A stretch of DNA of 7,545 bases from an uncultured Verrucomicrobiales bacterium (GCA_937893785.1 CALCSP010000006.1:1-7545); one strand, 5' to 3'. Counted from the stretch's first letter, positions 1 through 6,709 are shown. Numbers and translations: made by a program. The notes: generated by a model from the letters alone, not told the origin.

Positions 1-222
1 ATCATCTAGGTAGCGCCAATTAGTTCCGGCCTGAAAAAGTATCTCTTCAATACCTGAACCTACTTGCCAGGTGCCGTCACGGGAATTAACCGGAACCCTT
101 ATGCCGTTTACGCGCACCTCCGACGTGCGCCCGGCATCAACCGTCCCGCTTAGGCCAGTATCCTCTGCTTGATCAGTCCGGGGCAACCCTTCGGAAACAC
201 TAAGGCTACTCCCCACACTAAA
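1..222 (-). other. Short beta domain and start of another galactose-binding-like module
   Basis: Residues 2129-2148 are a Ser/Glu-rich linker. Residues about 2149-2191 (DTGLSGTVDAGRTSEVRVNG, DGTWQVGSG, IEEILFQ) look like the small beta unit that usually follows CotH domains in such proteins. The last ten residues, AGTNWRYLDD, match AGAVWNYLDD at 833-842, where the galactose-binding-like module of insert 2 starts. A further copy therefore probably begins here and continues outside the window. No stop codon is present. Confidence 0.7.
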
Positions 223-3200
223 ATTATTCGGAATCTGTTCAAGAATGTGAGCCCGCCTTGTATCCATGAACTGGATAATTTCTTCACGAATCCCGGTATC
301 CTCTGGAACCCAGTCTAGAGAATTGATCACAGTGGCATCAAAGCGATTTTTGGAAAAAACTGTTTCCAGAAGCACCCTAAGTTCCCTGTAGTAAAGGCGG
401 ACAATGCGAGCGTCATTGAAGAAGGCATTCAAGGGAGGAAAAGTCTGCCCAGCAAAATTTGTCACCGCAGGGAAAAGGGTGGACTCAGGGTTGGCTGACG
501 TGTCACCAAGGCCGAAAATCGTATCAAAATCGTGTGGAACCAGCTTAAATCTCGGATCCTCCACCCCCCTGTAGAACTTGTAATCATCATCAGTCCCATT
601 GGATAAGTTGGTCTCTCGACTCAGAACGATCGTCATAAATGCAAACCATCGTGCCCATTGCTCCACATCAACCACTCCTGAGATCTGCCCAAAATACTCC
701 TGTCCCGATGCTCTGTTCATGGTGATGAAAAGCTCATGCAAATCATCCCATTGATCAGCCGATTCATTAGATCCCTTTGACCAGCCATCTCCGCGATATG
801 CCCCAGCATCCGGTGATACTCCATCATCAGCATAGCGGACATCCCACTTCACATCTGGCCGACCCTTTGAGTAAATATTGCCAGCCGAGTCCAGAGGGTA
901 ATGCACCCCGGCCCAGTCCCCGTCGATGGCCTCAACATGCAGATAGGATCCATAACGGCGGGCATTCTGGTTATCCTGCGCACGATTAACTCCATTTTGC
1001 CGCAATTGAACCGGTTTCGCTGCAGCCGCCTCAATTCCTGACGCGATCGAAAGCTTTGAACCCAGCAACTGCAGATAAATAAACTGGGTATTCAGGTTAA
1101 TCTTCGTCACTCCGTTCCATGCCCGGTCCCGCGGTATATTCAGGCGGTTATTGCGAGGATTGCGACTCCGGCTACCTGCACCACGAATACGAAGGCCACA
1201 TTGATAGCGCACATCGATATCACTGCCCTGACGGGCAATCAGGGTCACGTTCTTCTGCGCATCACTGCCGGCATTGAATTCCCCAAAGCGGAAAGCCTCA
1301 TCCTCTTCCACTGGCATGACCAGTCTATAAATCGGCTGGTTACCCTCATAAACCTCATCATCAAACTGAAAAAGAGCATTGGCCTGCTGACGTCCCTCGT
1401 CATCACTAGCAGCTGGCCAGGTGCGGGAATTCTCACCGTCAGCCGACTCCACATAGAACTCTATGACCGTATCTGCAGGTTGGCCTGGAATCACCGCAGA
1501 AAAGGTTGCATCACCTGCAGAGAGATCCCCTTGACTGCCATCATCGCGCATCGGCACTACATTGAACTGACCTGGATTTCGTTCTGAAACCCTCCAATGC
1601 AGCATACCAGTCATTTCATTATCATCATTATCGATGAATTGCGCACTTACCGTCACGTTCTGCCCACTGCGAGGAATGGCGGGAAGATGCTGAACCTTCC
1701 ATACCAATGGTGCTGTGTCACTGGAGGCAACCGAATTCACTGCACCGGGCGAAGGCGGGGATGCGGATGACCAGTTCTGCCCATATTTGTTGGACAATGC
1801 GTCATTAATAAGTTCCAGGGAGCCCCCCCCTCCATCGGCAGAACTTTCCCATTTCCAGCCCTCTTCACCACTAAGTATTCCATTATCATCTTCCGCCCGC
1901 CTTCTGGCCCAGTCCCCCTGATCGGAATAGGCAAGATCATCAGCCTCATTGCCAAGGGAATCCAGTATACGGATCCGCTCACCCCTGTTGCTAAGTTGCC
2001 CCCGCCATGGTCCTGCTAAAAGATCAACTTCTCCATAAGTGGAAATAAAGACCTGTGGATTAGCAGCCACAACCAGATAGCCCCCAGGCGGAATAACAAT
2101 CTCAGGAAATTCGAAATCCACGCCGCTGGTAAACTTCCACCCCAGCAATGGCAGCGGCCCGTCACTGGTATTTCGCAGTTCGATATACTCCTCATCCTCA
2201 TTACCGGAAGCAGGGTGAAACATGATCTCACTGATGACCAATGCCCCAGAAGCCGGTCCCACCAACAACTCAACGGTCGCCACTGCAGAAGTCTGACCCG
2301 CGGCGCTAGCTATGTAGGTGAACGAGTCGACCCCGGAAAATGAAGGAGATGGCATATAGTCAATCGAACCGTCCTCTCTAAGGACCAGATTACCATCCCC
2401 GGAGTAATTCAGCAGGGTAGCGCTGAGCGGGTCATTCTCGACATCCCTGTCATTGGCAAGAACACCGTCTTTTGGCGTAATGGATATGCCCTCACCGATA
2501 ACCACACCATACTCATCATCCCTAGCAACAGGAGCATCATTTACGGCGACGACAGAAAAATCAACCCGTGCGGGAAGCGAATTCTGTAAACCGTCATTCG
2601 CGGTATAGGTAAAGCTGTCAACGCCATTAAAATCCTGATCGGGAATATAGGTTAAACTGCCATCCGGGCGAATCTGGATGGATCCGTTAGCTGGCGCCTG
2701 CGCCAAAATCGCAGTGAGGTTATCATCTTCCGCATCACTGTCATTGGATAGCAGACCGAATGCGGCAAGAATCGAAAAACTTTCATCCTCATTAAGCTCA
2801 AAATGATCAGTATTGGCAACAGGAGGTGTATTCACATTGATAACAACTCTGGCTGGTGCAGATCTAAGCAATCCGTCAGTAACCCGATAACTGAAACTTA
2901 CCTGCCCGGTAAATCCCTCTTGAGGCAAAAACCGGAACGCACCTCCAGGCTCAAGCACCAAAACGCCAGAATTCACCTGACTGACAAGCTCTGCCTGCAA
3001 GACATCTCCATCAATATCAAAGTCTCCGGCAAGGACCCCGGGCACCGCGACATCCAACGGCATTCCGGGAACAGCAAGAAAAACATCATCCCCTGCAAAA
3101 GGAGCGTCATTGACCATGGTAACCTCGATGTTAACGACAGTCGGCAGCGATGCATTGACACCGTCGTATGCCCGGTAGGTGAACGTATCCAAACCATTGA

Positions 3201-6200
3201 AATCCGCTTCGGGGGTATAGATAAAAGCACCATCCGAATCAACGCTCACCGAACCATTTTCAGGTAGGGATTCAATCAGCGCCGAAAGTGGCTCTCCTTC
3301 CGGGTCCAAGTCATTGGCCAGCAGGCCAAATGCCCCGGAGACAATGAGCCGCCCATCCTCGTCAACTCTGAAGTTGTCAGGTGCACTCACCGGGAAATCA
3401 TTCGCGCCGGGAGCCACATTGATAAAAACGGTAGCCTCATCCTTAAGGCTCCCGTCCGAAAGGGCATAGGTAAAGCTGTCTAGACCCTCAAAGTTTAGAC
3501 CAGGCACATAGGCAAAGCTACCATCCTCGTTTAGGATCACCTCACCATTACTTGGTTGCACTAGCAGACTAGCGCTCAACGCATCGCCCTCAACATCGCT
3601 ATCATTACTGATAACCCCAAATATATCAGGCCTTCGCCCTTCAAGACTAAGGTCAAAACTGATATCTGAGCTTGTTTCCGAAACCTGATGTATCTCCACA
3701 GCAATAATATTCTCGCCAGCCACGAGAAGAGATGCATCTGCGGAAAAGAAGAAGAAATTGTTTTCCCCGGGGGAAGTAGCAGGGGCAAAATCACTGAAAA
3801 GGGCACCCTCCGAAAGATTCGACCGCACTACCTCAAAGCCATTAATATATACGGCTGCCCCATCGTCATGAAGTAGCCGAATTCCAAGTGACTCAAACTC
3901 CATTGGATTGTCGACGCGAAAGCGATGCCTGAAGTAGGTCGTCGGGTGTTTCTCATCGGCATCCTCACCAAATCGCACAATGGTTGCCTCATCCCCGTCA
4001 CCGTATCCCAGTTGAGCGGGACCACTTGCCCACTGGCTATCATCGTAATCCGGACTAATCCATTCGCGACCCTGATCGCTGCCATCATCCAAGTAATTCC
4101 ATACCGCCCCGGCAGCAATCAACTCAGAGGCAACCGCCGTGTAAACGTTGACCTCGAGATTGTCAATGGCCCAAGACTCATCATCCCCCCCCTCCCAGTC
4201 ACCTCCGTTAGCAAATAGCTCAATAGTGATACTATCTGCAGTATGCTCGATCCCCTGCAAAGCGGGCTCATTACCCATGTCATAGGCTGAGTCCCGGTAT
4301 AAGCTTCCCTCGGAAAAACCCAGTTCCTGCAAACGAGCAAGTTCCACTCCCGGAGCGGGATCGTAGCTCTGAACACCGCCCTGCCCGGCATTATCAAAAG
4401 TGTGGGTAAAAATGCTTTGTCCATCAACAATGACATTGAAAAAATCTCCTCCATTTCTGTCACCGTCCCAGGAGTCAATAACCGCAAGAATAAACGACAG
4501 AGAAACCCGATTATGAGGAGGCAGGTTGTTAATGATCACTGACGTACTCTCCGCAGGGTTACCGGAAGTGCGGTTACGCAAAAAACTGCCGGAAAATCCA
4601 CTTTCGCCACCAATACCGGTAAAACCACTAGCCAGTTCCAGAGTGGTTACCCCGGAAAGAGATGCTCCTGCAACAGTATTGAAATCCTCATTAAGAACCC
4701 GAACCGGTCGCGAAAGCCCTACCGGTGATACAGTAAGGGGGATATTCTCTCCGGTAAAATAGGTGTCATCCTCAGCAAGCGGAGCGTCGTTGACGGATGC
4801 AACTCTTATCGTGACAGTCGCCGGAGCCGAAACATCTGTACCGTCGTTGGCGAGATAAGTAAAACTGTCCACCCCAAAAAAATCCCTCTCTGGAGTATAC
4901 TCAAAGCTGCCATCCGGATTAAGGTTGAGATCCCCGGATGAAACATCCCCGTCGATCACAAAAGTTAACGGATCATTCTCCACATCTGAAGCCAGTTCCG
5001 CTAGTCCCGGGACAGGCTGTATATTCAATATATTATCCTCTGTTGCATTTACCTCGAAGTCTCCAACCACCGGCGGATCATTAACCGGCAGAACATCAAG
5101 GCTTACCGTCGCAGAATCCGAGCTTCCGGTATCATCAGTCAAAGTATAAGTGAAGGAATCAAGACCGAAAAAGTTGTTTGCAGGAGCATATGAGAATGTC
5201 CCATCACCATTAAGAACAAGCACTCCGTTGGCGGGCTCACTAGCCACGGAAGCCACCAACGTGCCCTCACCGCTATCATTGACAATTAGTCCACCATTAA
5301 CTCCTTCCCCTGCCACCTCCACAAGGATGTCATCAAACAGGGCATCCGTGACTTCACCAGGAGTGGTAGATGCATTGTTATAAACCCCAAAATCAAGATT
5401 ATGGATACCCGCAGGCAGGGACACCTCAGCACTGAATACGCGCCAACCTGAATCATCATTGCCTCCGCCGTTTCCATCCCCAGTAATCCGGAAAACCTCA
5501 TCACTGCCTGCCTCGCCAAATAATTCACCGGCTGCAGCAAAAAGAATCGTGCTGTATTCATCAGGCTCATAGCCTGCATCCATTAAAAGCCTATAGCGAA
5601 AACTGACCTCTAGTGTAGCAGGATTTTCCAGTGTAATAGGCACCCGGAGGGATCCGGACGAGACCGTGTCCCGCCCCTGTGGACCCCCACCGACACGGAC
5701 GCGTCCACCCGCACTGCCCTCAAATCCTCCCTCTGGAAGGATATCACTCGCAGAAAAATCAGGTTCCGAAGTATTAAAAGGTTCCGGAAACGGGTCATCC
5801 GCATGCACGAGTGCCCCTTCCCCGCCTGGTGAAGGTCGAAGAATCATGTCAAAGCCGACATCGCTGCTTTCGATAGTCGCCTGGTGAAGCTCCACAGCTA
5901 TAGAATTATTACCCTCCAAAAGCAGACCACTAAGGTTTATAGTGTCCGTCTGGTATACGGACTCATCAGCCACCGAACTCGTAGTAAACGTCTGGGTTGT
6001 AAGTGGCCCAGCAGGTAATGAGGCCGAGCGAAAAACCTCGGTTCCGTTTACGTATACGGCAATGCCGTCATCGATAAGGTATTCGAGTTGCCAGGATTCC
6101 AGCAAGGCTTCGGCTGCGCTCAGAGCAAACGTGTTTCTAAACAGATATGTCGTCACCAGATTCTGCCCATTAGCTGCTTGGTCAATGCCGAATAATAGGT

Positions 6201-6606
6201 CATCAAGGCCGGAAAATCCGTCAATGTTTCCTGACTGAATCGGCACCGGAGCCCTGAACCATGGTGTCACCGTGGAGGTCTCCGGGTCAAAATCTGGTGC
6301 GTTCCAAGCCCTGCCTGAGTTGTCCACCGGATAATCATCCCCTCTGCCATTTTGATTCTCGATGCGATCCAGTATCAACCATTGACCAGCAAAAGCACCG
6401 GGACCCACACCATCAAAATTCTCAACAAATACGGGACCGGATACTACGGAAAGGACACGATCTTCAGTCAACACATAAGTATCATCAGCAGCATTGGGAA
6501 CTGCAAAGATGTGCGTAATACAGAAACACCATGTCCAGATCACCGGAGCAAACTGGTGAAAAATGCAACAACGGCGAAAAACCGGTGAACTCAGTCGGGG
6601 GAACAC
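1..6606 (-). CDS. Giant exported multidomain protein: tandem-95 repeats, lamin-tail, CotH kinase (3'-partial)
   Basis: The frame whose codons begin at positions divisible by three is open from 6639 to the left edge and encodes about 2,202 residues from a GTG at 6606-6604. Order of parts (residues): signal peptide 1 to about 35-39; repeat 1 opening 39-57; insert 1, 58-436; rest of repeat 1, 438-512; repeat 2, 513-609; repeat 3 opening 610-630; insert 2, 631-993; rest of repeat 3, 994-1072; repeats 4-7, 1073-1452; lamin-tail 1454-1625; Ig-like linker 1634-1762; CotH domain 1763-2128; short beta domain about 2149-2191; start of another galactose-binding-like module from 2193. The mature part has a single cysteine (Cys1803) and very few lysines in the repeats, which suits an exported, acidic protein. 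Similar domain mixes are known in large exported Verrucomicrobiota and Planctomycetota proteins of unknown role. Adhesion, or surface display with protein modification by the CotH domain, is a guess. The start is uncertain because there is no in-frame ATG and no Shine-Dalgarno. The stop and any C-terminal sorting signal lie outside the window. Confidence 0.95.
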   Translation of the reverse strand, partial: MFPRLSSPVFRRCCIFHQFAPVIWTWCFCITHIFAVPNAADDTYVLTEDRVLSVVSGPVFVENFDGVGPGAFAGQWLILDRIENQNGRGDDYPVDNSGRAWNAPDFDPETSTVTPWFRAPVPIQSGNIDGFSGLDDLLFGIDQAANGQNLVTTYLFRNTFALSAAEALLESWQLEYLIDDGIAVYVNGTEVFRSASLPAGPLTTQTFTTSSVADESVYQTDTINLSGLLLEGNNSIAVELHQATIESSDVGFDMILRPSPGGEGALVHADDPFPEPFNTSEPDFSASDILPEGGFEGSAGGRVRVGGGPQGRDTVSSGSLRVPITLENPATLEVSFRYRLLMDAGYEPDEYSTILFAAAGELFGEAGSDEVFRITGDGNGGGNDDSGWRVFSAEVSLPAGIHNLDFGVYNNASTTPGEVTDALFDDILVEVAGEGVNGGLIVNDSGEGTLVASVASEPANGVLVLNGDGTFSYAPANNFFGLDSFTYTLTDDTGSSDSATVSLDVLPVNDPPVVGDFEVNATEDNILNIQPVPGLAELASDVENDPLTFVIDGDVSSGDLNLNPDGSFEYTPERDFFGVDSFTYLANDGTDVSAPATVTIRVASVNDAPLAEDDTYFTGENIPLTVSPVGLSRPVRVLNEDFNTVAGASLSGVTTLELASGFTGIGGESGFSGSFLRNRTSGNPAESTSVIINNLPPHNRVSLSFILAVIDSWDGDRNGGDFFNVIVDGQSIFTHTFDNAGQGGVQSYDPAPGVELARLQELGFSEGSLYRDSAYDMGNEPALQGIEHTADSITIELFANGGDWEGGDDESWAIDNLEVNVYTAVASELIAAGAVWNYLDDGSDQGREWISPDYDDSQWASGPAQLGYGDGDEATIVRFGEDADEKHPTTYFRHRFRVDNPMEFESLGIRLLHDDGAAVYINGFEVVRSNLSEGALFSDFAPATSPGENNFFFFSADASLLVAGENIIAVEIHQVSETSSDISFDLSLEGRRPDIFGVISNDSDVEGDALSASLLVQPSNGEVILNEDGSFAYVPGLNFEGLDSFTYALSDGSLKDEATVFINVAPGANDFPVSAPDNFRVDEDGRLIVSGAFGLLANDLDPEGEPLSALIESLPENGSVSVDSDGAFIYTPEADFNGLDTFTYRAYDGVNASLPTVVNIEVTMVNDAPFAGDDVFLAVPGMPLDVAVPGVLAGDFDIDGDVLQAELVSQVNSGVLVLEPGGAFRFLPQEGFTGQVSFSYRVTDGLLRSAPARVVINVNTPPVANTDHFELNEDESFSILAAFGLLSNDSDAEDDNLTAILAQAPANGSIQIRPDGSLTYIPDQDFNGVDSFTYTANDGLQNSLPARVDFSVVAVNDAPVARDDEYGVVIGEGISITPKDGVLANDRDVENDPLSATLLNYSGDGNLVLREDGSIDYMPSPSFSGVDSFTYIASAAGQTSAVATVELLVGPASGALVISEIMFHPASGNEDEEYIELRNTSDGPLPLLGWKFTSGVDFEFPEIVIPPGGYLVVAANPQVFISTYGEVDLLAGPWRGQLSNRGERIRILDSLGNEADDLAYSDQGDWARRRAEDDNGILSGEEGWKWESSADGGGGSLELINDALSNKYGQNWSSASPPSPGAVNSVASSDTAPLVWKVQHLPAIPRSGQNVTVSAQFIDNDDNEMTGMLHWRVSERNPGQFNVVPMRDDGSQGDLSAGDATFSAVIPGQPADTVIEFYVESADGENSRTWPAASDDEGRQQANALFQFDDEVYEGNQPIYRLVMPVEEDEAFRFGEFNAGSDAQKNVTLIARQGSDIDVRYQCGLRIRGAGSRSRNPRNNRLNIPRDRAWNGVTKINLNTQFIYLQLLGSKLSIASGIEAAAAKPVQLRQNGVNRAQDNQNARRYGSYLHVEAIDGDWAGVHYPLDSAGNIYSKGRPDVKWDVRYADDGVSPDAGAYRGDGWSKGSNESADQWDDLHELFITMNRASGQEYFGQISGVVDVEQWARWFAFMTIVLSRETNLSNGTDDDYKFYRGVEDPRFKLVPHDFDTIFGLGDTSANPESTLFPAVTNFAGQTFPPLNAFFNDARIVRLYYRELRVLLETVFSKNRFDATVINSLDWVPEDTGIREEIIQFMDTRRAHILEQIPNNFSVGSSLSVSEGLPRTDQAEDTGLSGTVDAGRTSEVRVNGIRVPVNSRDGTWQVGSGIEEILFQAGTNWRYLDD
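223..1320 (-). other. CotH-type protein kinase domain
   Basis: Residues about 1763-2128 match the CotH family, named after the Bacillus spore-coat kinase CotH that phosphorylates coat proteins. Landmarks in order: CGLRIRGAGSRSRNPRN (the RGxxSR motif), INLNTQF, a helix LQLLGSKLSIASGI, KPVQLRQNG, YGSYLHVEAIDGDWAGVHY, WDDLHELFITMN, VVDVEQWARWFAFMTIVLS, NGTDDDYKFYR, FKLVPHDFDTIFG and the helical tail RAHILEQIP. PHDFDTIFG is the DxDxxFG metal/nucleotide-binding motif of the family. The family's usual GNxDxHxxN is replaced by ETNLSNGTDDDY, a variant I associate with CotH-like domains of large Verrucomicrobiota proteins. The domain is full length and unbroken. Kinase activity is inferred and the substrate is unknown; other domains of the same protein or surface partners are candidates. 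Confidence 0.85.
1321..1707 (-). other. Ig/FN3-like linker between lamin-tail and CotH domains
   Basis: Residues about 1634-1722 form a beta-sandwich-like stretch: SGQNVTVSAQFIDNDD, MTGMLHWRVSERNPGQF, PMRDDGSQGDLSAGDATFSA and DTVIEFYVESADGENSRTWP. Residues 1723-1762 are an acidic linker ending EGNQPIYRL. This kind of module commonly separates the lamin-tail domain from a CotH domain, and NQPIYRLVM is a typical lead-in to CotH. It is recognised from its order and pattern; no specific function can be assigned. Confidence 0.7.
1732..2247 (-). other. Lamin-tail domain with Gly-rich C-terminal extension
   Basis: Residues 1454-1625 begin with ALVISEIMFHPASGNEDEEY and continue IELRNTSDGPLPLLGW, IPPGGYLVVAAN, GQLSNRGERIRILDSLGNEA and DDLAYSD. 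This is the full signature of the immunoglobulin-fold lamin-tail domain (LTD), which in bacteria is found in large secreted proteins and nucleases. It is followed by GWKWESSADGGGGSLELIN, a tryptophan/Asn-rich turn and SPPSPGAVNS. This matches the extension that usually follows LTDs just before CotH regions in Verrucomicrobiota proteins. A G8 run encodes the Gly-rich turn. The domain probably mediates attachment or spacing and has no known catalytic residues. Confidence 0.9.
1823..1830 (-). repeat. Homopolymer G8 (C8 on plus strand) in coding sequence
   Basis: Eight consecutive G on the coding strand encode part of the Asp-Gly-Gly-Gly-Gly-Ser turn in the lamin-tail extension. Runs of this length are prone to polymerase slippage, and a one-base change would frameshift the rest of the giant gene. 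Confidence 0.95.
2251..3627 (-). repeat. Tandem-95 repeats: remainder of repeat 3 and repeats 4-7
   Basis: Residues 994-1452 give an uninterrupted run: rest of repeat 3 (994-1072), repeat 4 (1073-1169), repeat 5 (1170-1262), repeat 6 (1263-1359) and repeat 7 (1360-1452). Shared landmarks are an acidic opener (RVDEDGRLIV, LNEDESFSIL), GLLANDLDPEGEPL or its equivalents, DGSxxYxP, FNGVDSFTYTANDG and VNDAP linkers. Spacing is 93-97 residues. Repeat 5 is the most drifted (GQVSFSYRV in place of GxDSFTY, EPGGAFRFLP). Repeat 7 has IASAAGQ where others have xxDG and ends without VNDAP, running straight into the lamin-tail domain. The Asp-rich loops (NDSDVEGD, GDFDIDGD) are candidate calcium sites; that is inferred from the family. 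Confidence 0.93.
3628..4716 (-). other. Insert 2: jelly-roll module then galactose-binding-like module, inside repeat 3
   Basis: Residues 631-993 split repeat 3 between LTVSPVG and IFGVISNDSD. The first module (about 637-822) has VLNEDFNTVAG, LSFILAVIDSWDGD, FNVIVDGQSIFTHTFDN, YRDSAYDMG, EHTADSITIELFA and GGDDESWAIDNLEVNVY. It reads as a complete MAM/jelly-roll type beta sandwich. The second module (about 833-990) is a clear copy of a module common in Verrucomicrobiota and Planctomycetota secreted proteins: WNYLDDGSDQGREW, YDDSQWASGPAQLGYGDGDE, TTYFRHRFRV, HDDGAAVYINGFEVVRSNL, AVEIHQVSETSSDISFDL. The module order is the reverse of insert 1. A G8 run lies in the jelly-roll part. Confidence 0.75.
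4185..4192 (-). repeat. Homopolymer G8 (C8 on plus strand) in coding sequence
   Basis: Eight consecutive G on the coding strand encode the Glu-Gly-Gly-Asp turn of DWEGGDDESWAIDN in the jelly-roll module of insert 2. It is the second run of exactly this length in the gene, about 2.4 kb upstream of the other in transcription order. Confidence 0.95.
4780..5295 (-). repeat. Tandem-95 repeats: remainder of repeat 1 and all of repeat 2
   Basis: Residues 438-512 complete repeat 1: GGLIVNDSGEG, ANGVLVLNGDGTFSYAP, FFGLDSFTYTLTDD, then the linker VLPVNDPP. Residues 513-609 are repeat 2: FEVNATEDNILNI, ENDPLTFV, NPDGSFEYTP, FFGVDSFTYLANDG, then ASVNDAP. These are the signatures of about 95-residue cadherin-like/Ig-like bacterial repeats that build rods in surface proteins and often bind calcium at their Asp-rich junctions. 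Repeat 2 has lost the usual GVLxND strand and has GLAELASDVEND in its place. Confidence 0.93.
5299..6435 (-). other. Insert 1: galactose-binding-like module then jelly-roll module, inside repeat 1
   Basis: Residues 58-436 interrupt repeat 1. The first module (about 76-256) has AWNAPDFDPETS, TTYLFRNTF, LIDDGIAVYVNGTEVFR, GNNSIAVELHQ and SSDVGFDMIL. Each of these lines up with the clearer copy in insert 2 (DDGAAVYINGFEVVR, GENIIAVEIHQ, SSDISFDLSL), although the N-terminal third is divergent. It probably folds as a galactose-binding-like beta sandwich. The second module (about 264-431) starts PFPEPFNTSEPDFSASD, has paired strands such as LEVSFRYRLLM, WRVFSAEVSLPAGIHNLDFG, and ends DALFDDILVEV. 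That pattern resembles MAM/ConA-like jelly rolls of secreted proteins. Carbohydrate binding is possible, but no ligand residues can be assigned by eye. Confidence 0.7.
6490..6606 (-). other. Putative signal peptide with uncertain GTG start
   Basis: Starting at GTG 6606-6604, the N terminus has an Arg-containing n-region (FPRLSSPVFRR), a hydrophobic aromatic stretch (CCIFHQFAPVIWTWCFCI) and a plausible cleavage region THIFA-VPNA just before ADDTY, where the first repeat begins. The only other in-frame start candidate is GTG 6543-6541, which would give MIWTWCFCITHIFA and lacks positive charge. The core contains His, Gln and four cysteines, so it is a poor textbook signal. Its position directly in front of an extracellular-type repeat supports the call. 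Confidence 0.55.
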
Positions 6607-6709
6607 TGAAAATACAAAGGGTTGGATCGATAAGATCGTTCAAACAACATGGAATTGCAAGGTAACAGCAATCCTTTGATTATTGGTATGCCACGCGAAT
6701 ATTTGCTAA
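6607..6709. other. Intergenic gap between queG and the giant gene
   Basis: This 103-bp AT-rich gap separates the queG stop from the proposed GTG start of the giant gene. An in-frame TGA at 6642-6640 sets the outer limit of the giant frame. I see no GC-rich hairpin followed by a T run that would serve as an intrinsic terminator for queG. I see no convincing -35/-10 pair and no GGAGG-like ribosome site near 6606. A small inverted repeat, CGAT-CTT-ATCG at 6638-6628, is too short to call an operator. Read-through from queG into the giant gene is possible but not shown. Confidence 0.5.

Noticed and set aside
1201..1587. Plus-strand 128-residue frame
   Set aside because: It is antisense to the CotH lead-in and Ig-like linker and has no recognisable domain.
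2803..3267. Plus-strand 154-residue frame
   Set aside because: It is antisense to repeats 4 to 6 of the giant gene, whose minus-strand frame reads as clear tandem-95 sequence. The plus-strand product resembles no family and has a His/Arg/Ile-rich shadow composition.
3576..5804. Several minus-strand frames of 60-122 residues across the giant gene
   Set aside because: All use a different frame from the giant gene (codons starting one or two bases off) and overlap it fully. The giant frame carries the conserved motifs.
3628..6435. Inserts as assembly chimeras or mobile elements
   Set aside because: The frame is kept across all four junctions, the inserts are complete domains, and no terminal inverted repeats, target duplications or transposase sequence are visible.
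6628..6638. CGAT-CTT-ATCG inverted repeat as an operator or terminator
   Set aside because: The stem is only four base pairs, lacks a T run, and is of a size expected by chance.
6590..6650. ATG at 6650 as the real start of the giant gene
   Set aside because: In the sequence as given it reads only 19 residues before a TGA. It joins the main frame only if one base is added in the G5 run. Kept as a check, not as a call.
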